NCBI RefSeq assembly: GCF_000787395.1
Contig: NZ_JRAA01000001.1
Location: 496,001-560,000, forward strand
Source: Solemya velum gill symbiont
Lineage (GTDB): Bacteria; Pseudomonadota; Gammaproteobacteria; Chromatiales; Chromatiaceae
Reading direction: 5' to 3'
Length of the DNA: 64,000 nt
Below the pieces are notes generated by a model that was given only the letters and a program-made list of their open reading frames with translations, was not told the DNA's origin and made no database searches. The position numbers were made by a program, and so were the translations under genes. Positions 27,054 through 39,549 of the stretch are shown here, piece after piece (the stretch's first letter is position 1; each line of letters starts with the position of its first letter).

Positions 27054-28397
27054 TTACGCCTTGCGGGACTTGGGTATCTTGAGTCTCTGTCCAGGCTTTA
27101 TCTTGGTGCTCTTACCCATACCATTGTGCTTCTGCAAGGCCTTGACTGATATGCCGTGACTACGCGCGATGCCATAAAGCGTATCGCCTTTTCTCACCTT
27201 GTAACTACCCGAGCTGCTTCTTTTCGTTGATTTTCTACTGCTCGATTTCGAGGCAACACGTCTTGTTGTTTTACCAACCTTCAGTCTCTTGCCGATACTC
27301 AGGTGATTACTGCGCAGCCTGTTCTGTTTCTTGAGACTTGCAATCGAAACGCCAAACTTGCGAGAAATCTTGTATAGCGAATCTCCCTTTCTGACCTTGT
27401 AATAACGGATCCTGGGACGTGCTTTTGCTTTCGCCTCGGCAACGACTTTATTCCAGTCCTTCTCTTCAAGGTCGGGTAACACGCTTTTAAAGCTTGCGAC
27501 ATGGTGCTCAGGCACCAGAACTGTGCTGGAGTGAGAGGGCGTGATGCCTTTGACGAAATGCGAGTTGAGTCGTGTGAGGCTACCGCTGTCAATTTCAGCC
27601 TTATGTGCGGCCTGCTTGATATCTATCGATTTATTCAGGGCGATACGCTCGATAACCCGCCTGTTGGGAATCGGTTCGATCGAGACGTTGTAACGTTCAG
27701 GATTCTTGATCATCAGGGCGAGGGCATAGATCCTCGGCACATAATCCATAGTCTCTTTACGAATCTTGAGAGACCAGAAGTCTGTCGGTTTGCCCTGTTT
27801 TGCATTTTTCTTCATCGCGCGACGGATGGTTCCTTCTCCGCCGTTATAGGCAGCAATCGCAAGGTTCCAGTCACCATCAAAGTAACGATGCAGATATTCA
27901 AGATAATCGAGTGCTGCACCGGTGGACTTGTCAGGATCACGGCGATAATCAATCAGTTCGCTCTGTGAGAGACCGTAAGCACGTCCTGTGCCTCGTACAA
28001 ACTGCCACAGGCCTGCTGCACCCGAACGGGAGTAGACGTGAGCCTGGTAAAGACTTTCGATAGCCGGTACCAGGGCCAGTTCCATAGGCAAGTTACGACG
28101 CTCGATTTCCTCGACGATATCGAAAAGATGAACACGCGCATTGTCCTGTATTTTTTTGAGAGTGCGTGGATTCGCCTGAAAGTGAGCAATCTGTCCCTTG
28201 ACTCGTGCATTCATCGGCTTGTTGATTTTCATGCCGTGTTCAACACGTGTCCAGAGGTTCCCGCCACCACTGACACTGCCAAGAAAGTGATCATTGTAAC
28301 TTCCACCGCCACCGAGGCCTACGCAGCCGCTCAGAAAGGGAAGGGAGAGTGCAAGCACAAGGATATAAAAACGACTGGTCAGGAGCTTGTTATACAT
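27054..28397 (-). CDS. mltD: Membrane-bound lytic transglycosylase D, start codon abutted by an IS30 element
   Basis: A 447-residue lipoprotein (lipobox LSGC, Cys25) that cleaves peptidoglycan to 1,6-anhydro-muropeptides. The SLT domain spans about 98-240 with catalytic Glu114 in VPAIESLYQ, then SGAAGLWQF and AYNGGEGTI. Two LysM peptidoglycan-binding repeats follow at about 332-376 and 397-442, separated by a Ser/Lys-rich linker. The ATG (28395-28397) is exactly the 3-bp target duplication of the neighbouring IS30 copy, so the coding region is intact but the native upstream sequence is now 1,070 bp away. Expression would depend on transcription reading out of the element. Translation signals at the new junction are weak. 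Confidence 0.93.
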   Translation of the reverse strand: MYNKLLTSRFYILVLALSLPFLSGCVGLGGGGSYNDHFLGSVSGGGNLWTRVEHGMKINKPMNARVKGQIAHFQANPRTLKKIQDNARVHLFDIVEEIERRNLPMELALVPAIESLYQAHVYSRSGAAGLWQFVRGTGRAYGLSQSELIDYRRDPDKSTGAALDYLEYLHRYFDGDWNLAIAAYNGGEGTIRRAMKKNAKQGKPTDFWSLKIRKETMDYVPRIYALALMIKNPERYNVSIEPIPNRRVIERIALNKSIDIKQAAHKAEIDSGSLTRLNSHFVKGITPSHSSTVLVPEHHVASFKSVLPDLEEKDWNKVVAEAKAKARPRIRYYKVRKGDSLYKISRKFGVSIASLKKQNRLRSNHLSIGKRLKVGKTTRRVASKSSSRKSTKRSSSGSYKVRKGDTLYGIARSHGISVKALQKHNGMGKSTKIKPGQRLKIPKSRKA

Positions 28398-29467
28398 CGC
28401 GGATTCAACTCACTAGTGCAACGGATGGGTTAATCCCGAAAAATACTTGATTGGGCGTTTTAATGCCAAGACATTTTCGGGGACGATTGTTCAGTTTATT
28501 CATCACCTGGTTGATTTCCGCCTGAGTGATGGTTGTAAAGTCCCGATGCTTTGGGAAGTATTGGCGAATGAGTCCATTGGTGTTCTCATTCAAGCCACGT
28601 TCCCAGGAGGCATAGGGATGGGCAAAGAAGAACCTGGCACTGAGGCCTTTAGCGATGGTCTCGTGACCGGCGAATTCCTTACCATTATCTGAGGTCAGCG
28701 TGTGAACGCGGCCGGCGATGGGTTTGAGCAGTTTGAGGATAGCGCTGGTGACGTTGCTGGCGGTTTTTCTCTCCACCTTATGGATGAGCGTCAATCGGGA
28801 TTTACGCTCGGTGATTGAAACGATGGCCTGTTTGTGGCCTTTTCCGATAATGGTATCAAGTTCCCAATCACCGAAGCGTGAACGCTCATCAACCACGGCA
28901 GGACGTTCATCGATGCTGACTCGGTTAATCAGTTGCCCTCGGCGGCTATAGCTGCCATAGCGCTTTCGACGCTGCTTCTGGCAACGCAGGTGGCGGTATA
29001 GGTTACCGCCCATGGATTTGTTCTGGAGAACGTACTGGTAAATCCACTCATGAGAGATTTGAATGTCAGCCTCATTGCACAGCCACAGGCTGATTTGTTC
29101 CGGACTCCAGTCCTCGCGCAACAGATGCTCGACTCGCTCCCAGTGGGTAGTGGCAATACGGGGCTGGCTCTTGCTCTGACGGCGCTCTACAGACAGCCGA
29201 TGGGCCTGTTTGGGGCGATAGCCGCGCAAGCCACGGTTACGCCTCAGTTCGCGGCTGACAGTGGATTTGTGGCGCCCAAGTATCTTGGCTATCTCTGTTT
29301 GATTGTGACCTGCTTTCATCAGTGCCTGAATCTGGTATCGTTCTTCCTGGGTAAGCTGCGTGTACATGGTGCTCCTCTAACTTTGGTCGGTGAGAGAAGC
29401 TACCTATGCTACCGCAGCTTGCCCTCTAACCAACTCTGTTGAGTTGCACTTGGAAATTGAATTCACG
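28398..29467 (-). mobile_element. IS30-family insertion sequence, copy 1, 1,070 bp
   Basis: The boundaries come from comparing the two copies in the window. The ends read CGCGGATTCAACTCACTAGT on the left and, inverted, CGTGAATTCAATTTCCAAGT on the right; both continue to GTGCAAC, giving inverted repeats of about 25 bp with several mismatches. A 3-bp direct repeat CAT (ATG on the minus strand) flanks the element at 28395-28397 and 29468-29470. The transposase reads leftward, the same direction as mltD. The left copy of the duplication is the mltD start codon. Length and ends are identical to copy 2. Confidence 0.95.
28405..29367 (-). CDS. IS30-family transposase, copy 1
   Basis: A 320-residue DDE transposase. 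The N-terminal helix-turn-helix (QIQALMKAGHNQTEIAKILGRHKSTVSRELRRN, about 12-44) recognises the ends. The catalytic core is about 160-315 with Asp in RFGDWELDTIIG, Asp in LTSDNGKEF and Glu in ERGLNENTNGLIRQYFPK. AGAGGAG precedes the ATG. The protein is identical in every residue to the copy at 39.65-40.61 kb, so transposition was recent and the gene is probably active. Confidence 0.97.
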   Translation of the reverse strand: MYTQLTQEERYQIQALMKAGHNQTEIAKILGRHKSTVSRELRRNRGLRGYRPKQAHRLSVERRQSKSQPRIATTHWERVEHLLREDWSPEQISLWLCNEADIQISHEWIYQYVLQNKSMGGNLYRHLRCQKQRRKRYGSYSRRGQLINRVSIDERPAVVDERSRFGDWELDTIIGKGHKQAIVSITERKSRLTLIHKVERKTASNVTSAILKLLKPIAGRVHTLTSDNGKEFAGHETIAKGLSARFFFAHPYASWERGLNENTNGLIRQYFPKHRDFTTITQAEINQVMNKLNNRPRKCLGIKTPNQVFFGINPSVALVS

Positions 29468-29603
29468 CATGGATGAAAAAGTATGTCCGGCAATTAAAAA
29501 AAGGGTATGGTTACAAAGCAAACTATACGGCAAAGAGTGGTTCACTTCCAGCAGCATCGTGATGTGCCTAAAAGCCATATTAAGTCTGTAAAAACAATTA
29601 GAT

Positions 29604-30323
29604 ATGTCAATCGAAAGCCTTTTTTCAAAAACCATTGTCAAGTCTCTTCTGAAATGGAAAGATGATTTTCGCGGCCCATTCCGGGTGTGCGCAGGTGGAG
29701 TCTGCAAAGAGATACTTGAGGACGAAGCAGAAAAGCTTGAACTGATCCATACAACTTCTGAATGCTTCGACAGCGACATCACTGCAAACTGTGTACGTGC
29801 TGACATGAACCAGCTTCCCTACCTCAGCGGTTCAATTAACCTGCTGGTCATGCCACTGACACTGGAGATGTGCGCAGCGCCCGAACGTGTCATGCGTGAA
29901 GCGGAACGTGTTCTTGCAGATGATGGCCGCCTGGTTCTCTTTGGTATAAACCCATGGAGTCACTGGAGCCTGTTGAGGCGCATATCGGGTGGCAGCGATG
30001 ATCTTGCCCGGCGCCAGCAGAGAATTTCCCGGCGTCGAGTCAAGGAGTGGCTTCTGCTGCTCGGATTCGATATAGAGCGACAGACATCATTGCTCTATAG
30101 TCTGCCGCATGAACCGTTTGAATCTGCACCGGAAGAACGTCGAATCGACAAAATAGGGCGCCAACTGCTGCCTGGCTGTGGCATATTGTACGGCTTACAG
30201 GCAATCAAGCGTGTCACGCCCCTGATGCCAACCAAAGCCCCCCTGAGGCAGATAAATATAGCCAATGCTGAAGCAACGGGTTACCTGCAAACACAAATGA
30301 AGAGCGCACAAAAAGAGTTATGA
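29604..30323 (+). CDS. YafS-like SAM-dependent methyltransferase
   Basis: A 239-residue class I methyltransferase-like protein. The recognisable part is [44 protein letters not shown] (about 75-120), the post-motif strands seen in UbiE/methyltransferase type 11 proteins; the classic glycine-rich motif I is poorly defined. Location between mltD (divergent) and rnhA-dnaQ is the same as E. coli yafS, which supports orthology. The substrate is unknown. It overlaps rnhA by 4 bases (ATGA). Its upstream region was split from mltD by the IS30 insertion, but its own 5' side is intact for about 136 bases. Confidence 0.82.
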   Translation: MSIESLFSKTIVKSLLKWKDDFRGPFRVCAGGVCKEILEDEAEKLELIHTTSECFDSDITANCVRADMNQLPYLSGSINLLVMPLTLEMCAAPERVMREAERVLADDGRLVLFGINPWSHWSLLRRISGGSDDLARRQQRISRRRVKEWLLLLGFDIERQTSLLYSLPHEPFESAPEERRIDKIGRQLLPGCGILYGLQAIKRVTPLMPTKAPLRQINIANAEATGYLQTQMKSAQKEL

Positions 30324-30754
30324 AAACAGATGTGGAAATATTTACAGATGGCGCCTGCAAGGGCAATCCGGGTCCGGGTGGGTGGGGCGCCCTGTTGCGA
30401 TACGGCAGTGAAGAGAAAGAGCTTTATGGCGGAGAGGCCGAAACAACCAATAACCGCATGGAACTGACCGCGGTTATCCGCGCGCTCGAGGTGCTCAAGC
30501 GTAAAGTCTCTGTAGCGGTCACAACAGATAGTGTCTACGTGCGTGACGGCATTACCAAGTGGATTCACAACTGGAAGCGTAATGGCTGGAAGACAGCGCA
30601 GAAAAAAGCAGTTAAAAACGCAGACTTATGGAAAGAACTTGATGAACTTGCTCAACAACATGAAATTGAGTGGCACTGGGTAAAAGGGCATGCCGGCCAC
30701 CCTGAAAACGAACGTGCGGATGAACTTGCCAACATGGGAATAGAGACATTATGA
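30320..30754 (+). CDS. rnhA: Ribonuclease HI
   Basis: A 144-residue RNase H that degrades RNA in RNA-DNA hybrids. All catalytic residues are at the E. coli numbering: Asp10, Glu48, Asp70, His124 and Asp134, in [30 protein letters not shown] and [16 protein letters not shown]. It overlaps the methyltransferase upstream and dnaQ downstream by 4 bases each, forming a tightly coupled operon. In E. coli rnhA and dnaQ are divergent; here they are co-directional. Confidence 0.98.
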   Translation: MKTDVEIFTDGACKGNPGPGGWGALLRYGSEEKELYGGEAETTNNRMELTAVIRALEVLKRKVSVAVTTDSVYVRDGITKWIHNWKRNGWKTAQKKAVKNADLWKELDELAQQHEIEWHWVKGHAGHPENERADELANMGIETL

Positions 30755-31449
30755 GGCAACTGCTGCTCGATACGGAAACAACAGGACTCGATCCGAAACA
30801 GGGTCACAGGATCATCGAAATTGGCTGTGTCGAGATGATCGACCGTCAACTGACAGGAAATAACTTTCACCAATACCTGCAACCTGACAGGGAAATCGAT
30901 GCTGGGGCAATCGAGGTGCACGGAATTACCAACGAATTCCTGCTCGACAAACCGCGTTTTGCCGATATCGCCGATGACCTGGTCAGCTACCTGAAAGACG
31001 CCGAGCTGATTATCCACAACGCACCCTTTGATGTCGGTTTTCTCGACCATGAACTAGGGCTGTTGGGTAATCGCCCGAAGATCAATGATATTTGCACGGT
31101 TGAAGACACACTGGTAATGGCACGCAAGCTGCACCCGGGTAAACGCAACAGCCTGGATGCACTCTGTGATCGCTACGCGGTTGATAACAGCAGGCGTGAC
31201 AAGCACGGCGCTCTGCTGGATTCCGAGATTCTCGCCGATGTCTACCTGTTGATGACAGGTGGGCAGAATGAATTGCAACTCGATAGCGATAATTATTCAG
31301 ATAATCAAGGGGCTGCGGTAATACGCAAGGTCAGCTACGAGGGTGAACTCGCAGTATTGAAAGCTTCTGATGAAGAGCTGGCCGAACACCAGGCTTACCT
31401 GGAGATGCTGCAGAAAAGCAGTGACGGGAAATGTGTCTGGAAATTGTGA
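30751..31449 (+). CDS. dnaQ: DNA polymerase III epsilon (proofreading) subunit
   Basis: A 232-residue DEDDh 3'-5' exonuclease. ExoI is [10 protein letters not shown] (Asp7, Glu9), ExoII is [13 protein letters not shown], and ExoIII is [27 protein letters not shown] with the catalytic His and Asp. The C-terminal 50 residues carry the segment that binds the polymerase alpha subunit. It ends the methyltransferase-rnhA-dnaQ operon and is followed by a strong terminator. Confidence 0.97.
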   Translation: MRQLLLDTETTGLDPKQGHRIIEIGCVEMIDRQLTGNNFHQYLQPDREIDAGAIEVHGITNEFLLDKPRFADIADDLVSYLKDAELIIHNAPFDVGFLDHELGLLGNRPKINDICTVEDTLVMARKLHPGKRNSLDALCDRYAVDNSRRDKHGALLDSEILADVYLLMTGGQNELQLDSDNYSDNQGAAVIRKVSYEGELAVLKASDEELAEHQAYLEMLQKSSDGKCVWKL

Positions 31450-31478
31450 ATCGAGCTGTTTAACTGGTTACATTTATC

Positions 31479-31516
31479 AAAACCCCTGACAGGTAATCAG
31501 CCTGGCAGGGGTTTTT
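31479..31516 (+). terminator. Intrinsic terminator after dnaQ
   Basis: A stem of 10 bp (AAAACCCCTG / CAGGGGTTTT) extended by an inner CAGG/CCTG pairing and ending in TTTTT lies 30 bases after dnaQ. The A-rich left arm lets it also act on the convergent sulfur-globule-like gene. Confidence 0.9.
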
Positions 31517-31544
31517 GGCTTATTAGTACTGTTAACTCAACAGC

Positions 31545-31979
31545 TTACTGAGCCGGTGGCGCCTGAGGCGCAGGGGCAACAGGTGCCGGAGCAGGTGGAG
31601 GAGCATAATAGCCAGGAGGTAGGCCGTAGTACGGGCCATAACCACCATAATATGGGCGATTATAACTGTTCCAGCGATTGTCCCAACGGTTATCCCAGCG
31701 GTTATAGCCACGGCCATAATAGTCACTGGAACCGTCGCCTTCCCAGTCAGTATCGGCATCAGCATCAAAATTCATGTTGAAGCTGCCGCGGCCACTGCCA
31801 CGACCTCGACCACGACCGTCGCCGGGACCATAGCCACGACCGTACCAATCGTTGTTCCAACGGTGGTCGTTATAGCCGTCATCATCCCACCAGGCTGCGC
31901 TGGCCGAGCCAGCTGCGAGAGCAAATACCCCTGTTGCAAGGGCGACACCAAGAAGGTGTCTGACTCTTATAATCTGCAT
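31545..31979 (-). CDS. Sulfur-globule-protein-like secreted Gly/Tyr/Asn-rich protein
   Basis: A 144-residue protein with a signal peptide (MQIIRVRHLLGVALATGVFALAAGSASA, cleavage near residue 28). The mature part is low-complexity: DDDGYNDHRWNNDWYGRGYGPGDGRGRGRG, several NRWDNRW repeats, a PYYGGYGPYYG segment and a Pro/Ala tail (APPPAPAPVAPAPQAPPAQ). This matches sulfur globule proteins (Sgp/CV1-CV2) that form the envelope of periplasmic sulfur inclusions in sulfur oxidisers. The ATG at 31979 is chosen because AAGGAG lies 8 bases upstream; a longer frame adds 15 residues without a binding site. Low complexity means other glycine-rich envelope proteins cannot be excluded. Confidence 0.75.
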   Translation of the reverse strand: MQIIRVRHLLGVALATGVFALAAGSASAAWWDDDGYNDHRWNNDWYGRGYGPGDGRGRGRGSGRGSFNMNFDADADTDWEGDGSSDYYGRGYNRWDNRWDNRWNSYNRPYYGGYGPYYGLPPGYYAPPPAPAPVAPAPQAPPAQ

Positions 31980-32148
31980 TAGAGTGTCTCCTTCAAAAAT
32001 TTTCTGAGTAATAGTTTGCGACATTATTCAGGCCACAAATCTGCATTGCGAGACGAGTGCCTGCACAGATGCTAATTAGACTATAGTTCAGCCCCGTCAC
32101 ATTTTGAAGAAAATCGGGAAAATAAATCCCTAATTCGGATAAATTCGA

Positions 32149-32178
32149 TTGAGCCGAAGGGGGGCAATCTGTTATCGT
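32149..32178 (+). promoter_or_regulatory. Candidate sigma-70 promoter for pyrG
   Basis: TTGAGC at 32149 and TATCGT at 32173 are separated by 18 bases and lie about 45 bases before the pyrG ATG. The match to consensus is partial. Confidence 0.4.
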
Positions 32179-32204
32179 ATAAACCCGTCAGCAATCACAC
32201 CTAA

Positions 32205-36004
<3,800 letters not shown>

Positions 36005-36027
36005 TTAATGAGCATTAGCTGATTTCC

Positions 36028-36318
36028 ATGCGATGGCTGCTTGCTGCGCTCATCCTGCTCCTGATCTACCTGCAGTTTCAACTGTGGGTAGGCAGAGGCA
36101 GCCGCGCAGAGATCGCCGCACTACAGCAGGAGATAGCAACGCAAAAACAGCAAATTCAGGAGTACCAGGAACGTAATGATGCGCTTCATGCAGAAGTGAA
36201 AAGCCTCAAGGAAGGCCTGGATGCAGTCGAGGAGCGCGCACGTGCCGACCTCGGCATGATTGGCGAGAATGAACTCTTTTTCCAGATTCTTGAATCTCCA
36301 GGGGAGAACCAGAAGTGA
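36028..36318 (+). CDS. ftsB: Cell division protein FtsB
   Basis: A 96-residue bitopic membrane protein with one N-terminal helix (RWLLAALILLLIYLQFQLWVG, about 2-22) and a periplasmic leucine-zipper-like coiled coil (about 27-75) ending in EERARADLGMIGENELFFQIL. FtsB bridges FtsL and FtsQ in the divisome. The position between eno and ispD is the conserved gammaproteobacterial order. It overlaps ispD by 4 bases. Confidence 0.95.
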   Translation: MRWLLAALILLLIYLQFQLWVGRGSRAEIAALQQEIATQKQQIQEYQERNDALHAEVKSLKEGLDAVEERARADLGMIGENELFFQILESPGENQK

Positions 36319-37016
36319 ACCAGCTATGGGTTGTCGTTCCTGCTGCCGGCATCGGCTCACGCATGCTGAGCGAAACGCCGAAACAGTATCTTCCGCTGTG
36401 TAATTCAACTGTTATCGAAAATACACTCGATGTTCTGCTCCAGATACCTGATGCGCAGCAAGCCGTGGTCGCAATTCGTAATGATGACCGCTGGTGGCCG
36501 CAAACCTCCACCTCCAAACATCCTCAAGTGATTACCACCACAGGTGGCGATGAAAGGGCCGACTCCGTCATGGCTGCCCTTGGGCATCTGCTTGCAATGG
36601 GCGTTGACAGGGAATCCTGGGTGCTGGTTCACGATGCAGCGCGACCATGCGTACGTCTTGATGATATTTCCGCGCTGATCGACAGCTCTCTTTCTCATGG
36701 TGATGGAGGAATTCTGGCCTTGCCTGTACGTGACACCATGAAGCTTTCAGACGACGAATCCCGTATCGAAAAGACAGTTGATCGCGATCACTTGTGGCAC
36801 GCGCTGACCCCACAGATGTTTCGTCTTGGAGAATTACATGATGCAATCCAGAGTGCACAGGAAGCAGGTTTTCCGGTTACGGATGAAGCCAGCGCGATGG
36901 AATTTTCCGGATTTCGTCCTAGACTTGTTGAGGGAAAAGGTGACAATATCAAGATCACTCGTCCGGCAGACCTTGCTCTGGCGGAATATTTTCTGATGCA
37001 CAGAGGAGACTCCTGA
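36315..37016 (+). CDS. ispD: 2-C-methyl-D-erythritol 4-phosphate cytidylyltransferase
   Basis: A 233-residue enzyme of the MEP isoprenoid pathway that transfers CMP to methylerythritol phosphate. Motifs are VVPAAGIGSRM (CTP-binding loop), TGGDERADSV and VLVHDAARPCV. It starts with GTG overlapping the ftsB stop (GTGA) and overlaps ispF by one base (TGATG). An AGAGGAG sequence near its end serves ispF. Confidence 0.97.
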   Translation: MNQLWVVVPAAGIGSRMLSETPKQYLPLCNSTVIENTLDVLLQIPDAQQAVVAIRNDDRWWPQTSTSKHPQVITTTGGDERADSVMAALGHLLAMGVDRESWVLVHDAARPCVRLDDISALIDSSLSHGDGGILALPVRDTMKLSDDESRIEKTVDRDHLWHALTPQMFRLGELHDAIQSAQEAGFPVTDEASAMEFSGFRPRLVEGKGDNIKITRPADLALAEYFLMHRGDS

Positions 37017-37489
37017 TGCGTATAGGACACGGGTATGATGCACATCGCTTTGGACAGACACGTCCACTTGTTCTTGGCGGAGTGACAATTCCACATAGAA
37101 CAGGACTCAAGGCACATTCGGATGGTGATGTACTGATTCACGCCCTGTGTGACGCCATGCTAGGTGCAGCAGCCCTTGGCGATATCGGCAGACACTTTCC
37201 TGACAGCGATGAACAATTCAAAAATGTTGATAGCAGGTTTCTGCTCAGAACCATCCAGGAGAATCTGAGAATAAACCACTATTTTGTAGGCAATGCCGAT
37301 ATCACGGTAATTGCACAGGCTCCCAAGCTGTCTTCATACATGGACACAATGTGTGAGCATATTGCCGAAGATCTCGAGATTCACTCGGACCAGGTCAATA
37401 TCAAGGCCACGACAACAGAAGGTATGGGCTTTATGGGTCGTGAAGAAGGTATTGCCTGTCACGCAGTCGTACTGCTGCTGAAAGACTAG
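37016..37489 (+). CDS. ispF: 2-C-methyl-D-erythritol 2,4-cyclodiphosphate synthase
   Basis: A 157-residue trimeric zinc enzyme of the MEP pathway. The metal and substrate residues are visible in GHGYDAHRF (Asp8, His10), LKAHSDGDVLIHALCDA (His42) and IKATTTEGMGFMGREEG. It directly follows ispD and precedes truD, overlapping the latter by one base. Confidence 0.97.
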   Translation: MRIGHGYDAHRFGQTRPLVLGGVTIPHRTGLKAHSDGDVLIHALCDAMLGAAALGDIGRHFPDSDEQFKNVDSRFLLRTIQENLRINHYFVGNADITVIAQAPKLSSYMDTMCEHIAEDLEIHSDQVNIKATTTEGMGFMGREEGIACHAVVLLLKD

Positions 37490-38592
37490 TGACTCAATCA
37501 TCCAGCGAGAATCCCAAAGAGATTTCGGGCGAAGCCAAAACAGAACCAGCTATTACTCCCGAACGACAGCAGGCAGAAAATTTCTCTGTAAGCCAGCTTG
37601 CCTGTGCTTATGGTGGCCCTGTTGGTAGTGGAACACTACGTTCAACTGCCGAGGATTTTTTCGTCGAAGAGCAGCTGTCGTTTGATTTAACAGGCGAGGG
37701 TGAACATCTCTTCCTGTTCATCGAAAAACGTGGCGAGAATACAGCCGATGTTGCAGACATGCTGGCAAAGATTGCAGATGTCAGACAAATGAATGTCAGT
37801 TACGCAGGACTCAAGGACCGCCACGCAGTCACCCGGCAGTGGTTTTCTATCAGCCTGCCGGGCAAGCCCGATCCTGATTTTTCAGCATTGCCGGATAATA
37901 TCAGGATACTCGACAAAAAACGCAATAACAGAAAACTGCGACGTGGTGCATTGCGCGGCAATCGATTCGAGCTTCGCATTCGTGAACTCGATGCAGATAT
38001 CGATGCCCTGGTTGCACGGCTCGAAGCGATCAAATCCGGTGGCTTTCCCAACTATTTTGGTGAGCAACGTTTCGGTCGTGGTTACGGAAACCTGTCACGC
38101 GCGATTCCGGTACTGGCTCGCGGCAAGACCCGTCGCAAGTCAGAAGGCATGAATCTCTCTGCAGTGCGCTCCATGCTTTTCAACCTGCTTCTCTCGAAAC
38201 GTGTTGAACTGGGGCGCTGGTGCAGTCATCCACTTGTCGGTGATGTTATGCAGTTGGGAGGCTCTAGCAGTCTCTTTGTGGCTGAATCAATTGATGCCGA
38301 GCTTGAGAGAAGACTGAATGGTGCAGAGATCAACCTCACCGGCTGTCTCTGCGGTAAAGCTGCCCGGGTCATGCCCGTTGCCGATGCAGCAGACTTCGAA
38401 CAGCAGGCGCTGGCTGATTACACTTTCTGGATCAATGGATTACAGCGCTGCAAGGTAGATGCCGACCGGCGTTCACTGCGTACCACAGCAAACGACTTGC
38501 AGTGGGAGTTTCAGGATGACATGCTAGTAGTCAGCTTCTCACTACCCAAAGGCAGTTATGCAACTGCACTGATAAGAGAATTAATCAGATGA
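37489..38592 (+). CDS. truD: tRNA pseudouridine(13) synthase
   Basis: A 367-residue pseudouridine synthase that modifies U13 of tRNA-Glu. The catalytic Asp is in the signature YAGLKDRHAVTRQWFS (about 104-119), and the family-specific FPNYFGEQRFG block follows. It starts with GTG on the ispF stop (TAGTG). The first 30 residues are poorly conserved and polar, so a downstream start is possible. The stop overlaps the ATG of a short lipoprotein gene by 4 bases. Confidence 0.95.
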   Translation: MTQSSSENPKEISGEAKTEPAITPERQQAENFSVSQLACAYGGPVGSGTLRSTAEDFFVEEQLSFDLTGEGEHLFLFIEKRGENTADVADMLAKIADVRQMNVSYAGLKDRHAVTRQWFSISLPGKPDPDFSALPDNIRILDKKRNNRKLRRGALRGNRFELRIRELDADIDALVARLEAIKSGGFPNYFGEQRFGRGYGNLSRAIPVLARGKTRRKSEGMNLSAVRSMLFNLLLSKRVELGRWCSHPLVGDVMQLGGSSSLFVAESIDAELERRLNGAEINLTGCLCGKAARVMPVADAADFEQQALADYTFWINGLQRCKVDADRRSLRTTANDLQWEFQDDMLVVSFSLPKGSYATALIRELIR

Positions 38593-38765
38593 ACAAAAAG
38601 AATCTTGCACGCCTCTTGATGATCTTAACTACCACCATCATTCTAAATGCCTGTGCAGCACGTGTGATGCATCGTGATACATCTACACATCCTCGCATTG
38701 AAAGCGATGTATCAGTCTCAACAACTGGCAGGGCATCCGCCGGGTTATCTTTTAACCTGTTCTGA
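38589..38765 (+). CDS. Small lipoprotein, 58 residues
   Basis: A short frame begins at the ATG overlapping the truD stop (ATGA). It encodes MNKKNLARLLMILTTTIILN followed by Cys22, a good lipoprotein signal with lipobox LNAC. The mature part is only 37 residues and ends in GLSFNLF. I do not recognise it. The coupling to truD, the clear lipobox and the positively charged N-terminus support a real gene; the C-terminal aromatic is of unknown meaning. Confidence 0.65.
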   Translation: MNKKNLARLLMILTTTIILNACAARVMHRDTSTHPRIESDVSVSTTGRASAGLSFNLF

Positions 38766-38782
38766 TCCCGCGAACGACCTTC

Positions 38783-38802
38783 TTGTAGGAATATTCCTAC
38801 AA
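38783..38802. repeat. Perfect 20-bp palindrome
   Basis: TTGTAGGAAT is directly followed by its complement ATTCCTACAA, with no loop. It lies between the small lipoprotein gene and the next gene, 18 bases after the stop. Without a loop it fits a dimeric regulator's operator better than a terminator hairpin. Confidence 0.6.
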
Positions 38803-38902
38803 ATAAATCAGTTTATTCCCGCAGACGTTCCTTTTAAGTGACTCTATAGTTATACCTAATCAGCAAGATTAGTACGACAGTAGCAGAAACAGGGAGTGTT
38901 GA

Positions 38903-39361
38903 ATGGCAAGAAAATATCTCGGCATCATCTTCGTAACCGGCCTGGTTGCAGTGATCGCATTCGGAACCTACTGGTTTGCAGAGCAGAACCGTGTCTACCA
39001 GGATCAACGTTCCGTTATCATTGAACTCAATCCCACTGAAGTACAAACCCCGAATACAACTGACGATGCAGACCTGGGTGAAGAGGTCGCTGCAACAGAA
39101 ACCATCGAACCGGAAGAGCAATCCGCAGCTCTGCCCAGCGAAAGCCTGAAACTCAAAGAAACTTTAAAAGAGTACGCAGCGACCCGTGAGAAAGAGCCTG
39201 CAAAAATCAGCGGTTTAAGGAAAAAGCTCGACGCAATCAAGCAACCAGGCGAAATAGAGACGACTCAGAACACACTTGATTCAAAACCGGATGAACGTCT
39301 ATCGGGCTTGAACGAACGCATAGAGGCGCTCAAGCAGTACATCAATAGCAAAGAACAATAA
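38903..39361 (+). CDS. Uncharacterised membrane-anchored protein
   Basis: A 152-residue protein with one N-terminal transmembrane segment (YLGIIFVTGLVAVIAFGTYWFA, about 5-26) and a hydrophilic, acidic then heptad-like C-terminal region (SLKLKETLKEYAATREKEPAK and RLSGLNERIEALKQYI). It is not a family I recognise. Predicted topology is cytoplasm-in with the coiled-coil part in the periplasm. GGGAG is present 8 bases before the ATG. It has no coupled neighbour. Confidence 0.7.
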   Translation: MARKYLGIIFVTGLVAVIAFGTYWFAEQNRVYQDQRSVIIELNPTEVQTPNTTDDADLGEEVAATETIEPEEQSAALPSESLKLKETLKEYAATREKEPAKISGLRKKLDAIKQPGEIETTQNTLDSKPDERLSGLNERIEALKQYINSKEQ

Positions 39362-39475
39362 GAGAATAATCACGGAGATCCAGAATGACATGACTGATTC
39401 GTGATCAACCATGTCTACTTTCTAGCGATACCTTCAACAATATAACAGGAATAGAATCAGAAACTCATGAACGAC

Positions 39476-39515
39476 AAGAGGCAAGAAATGGTCAACTTAC
39501 TTCGCTTGCCTCTTT
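39476..39515 (+). terminator. Possible terminator upstream of IS30 copy 2
   Basis: A perfect 10-bp stem (AAGAGGCAAG / CTTGCCTCTT) closes a 20-base loop and is followed by TCACTC. The loop is long and the T-tract is short, so activity is uncertain. Confidence 0.45.
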
Positions 39516-39549
39516 CACTCAATAAAAAGTTTCTGCACCAATATAAATC

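Noticed and set aside
38783-38802. The perfect palindrome as a LexA box or terminator
   Set aside because: It lacks the CTGT-N8-ACAG pattern of a LexA site, and it has no loop or T-tract for termination.
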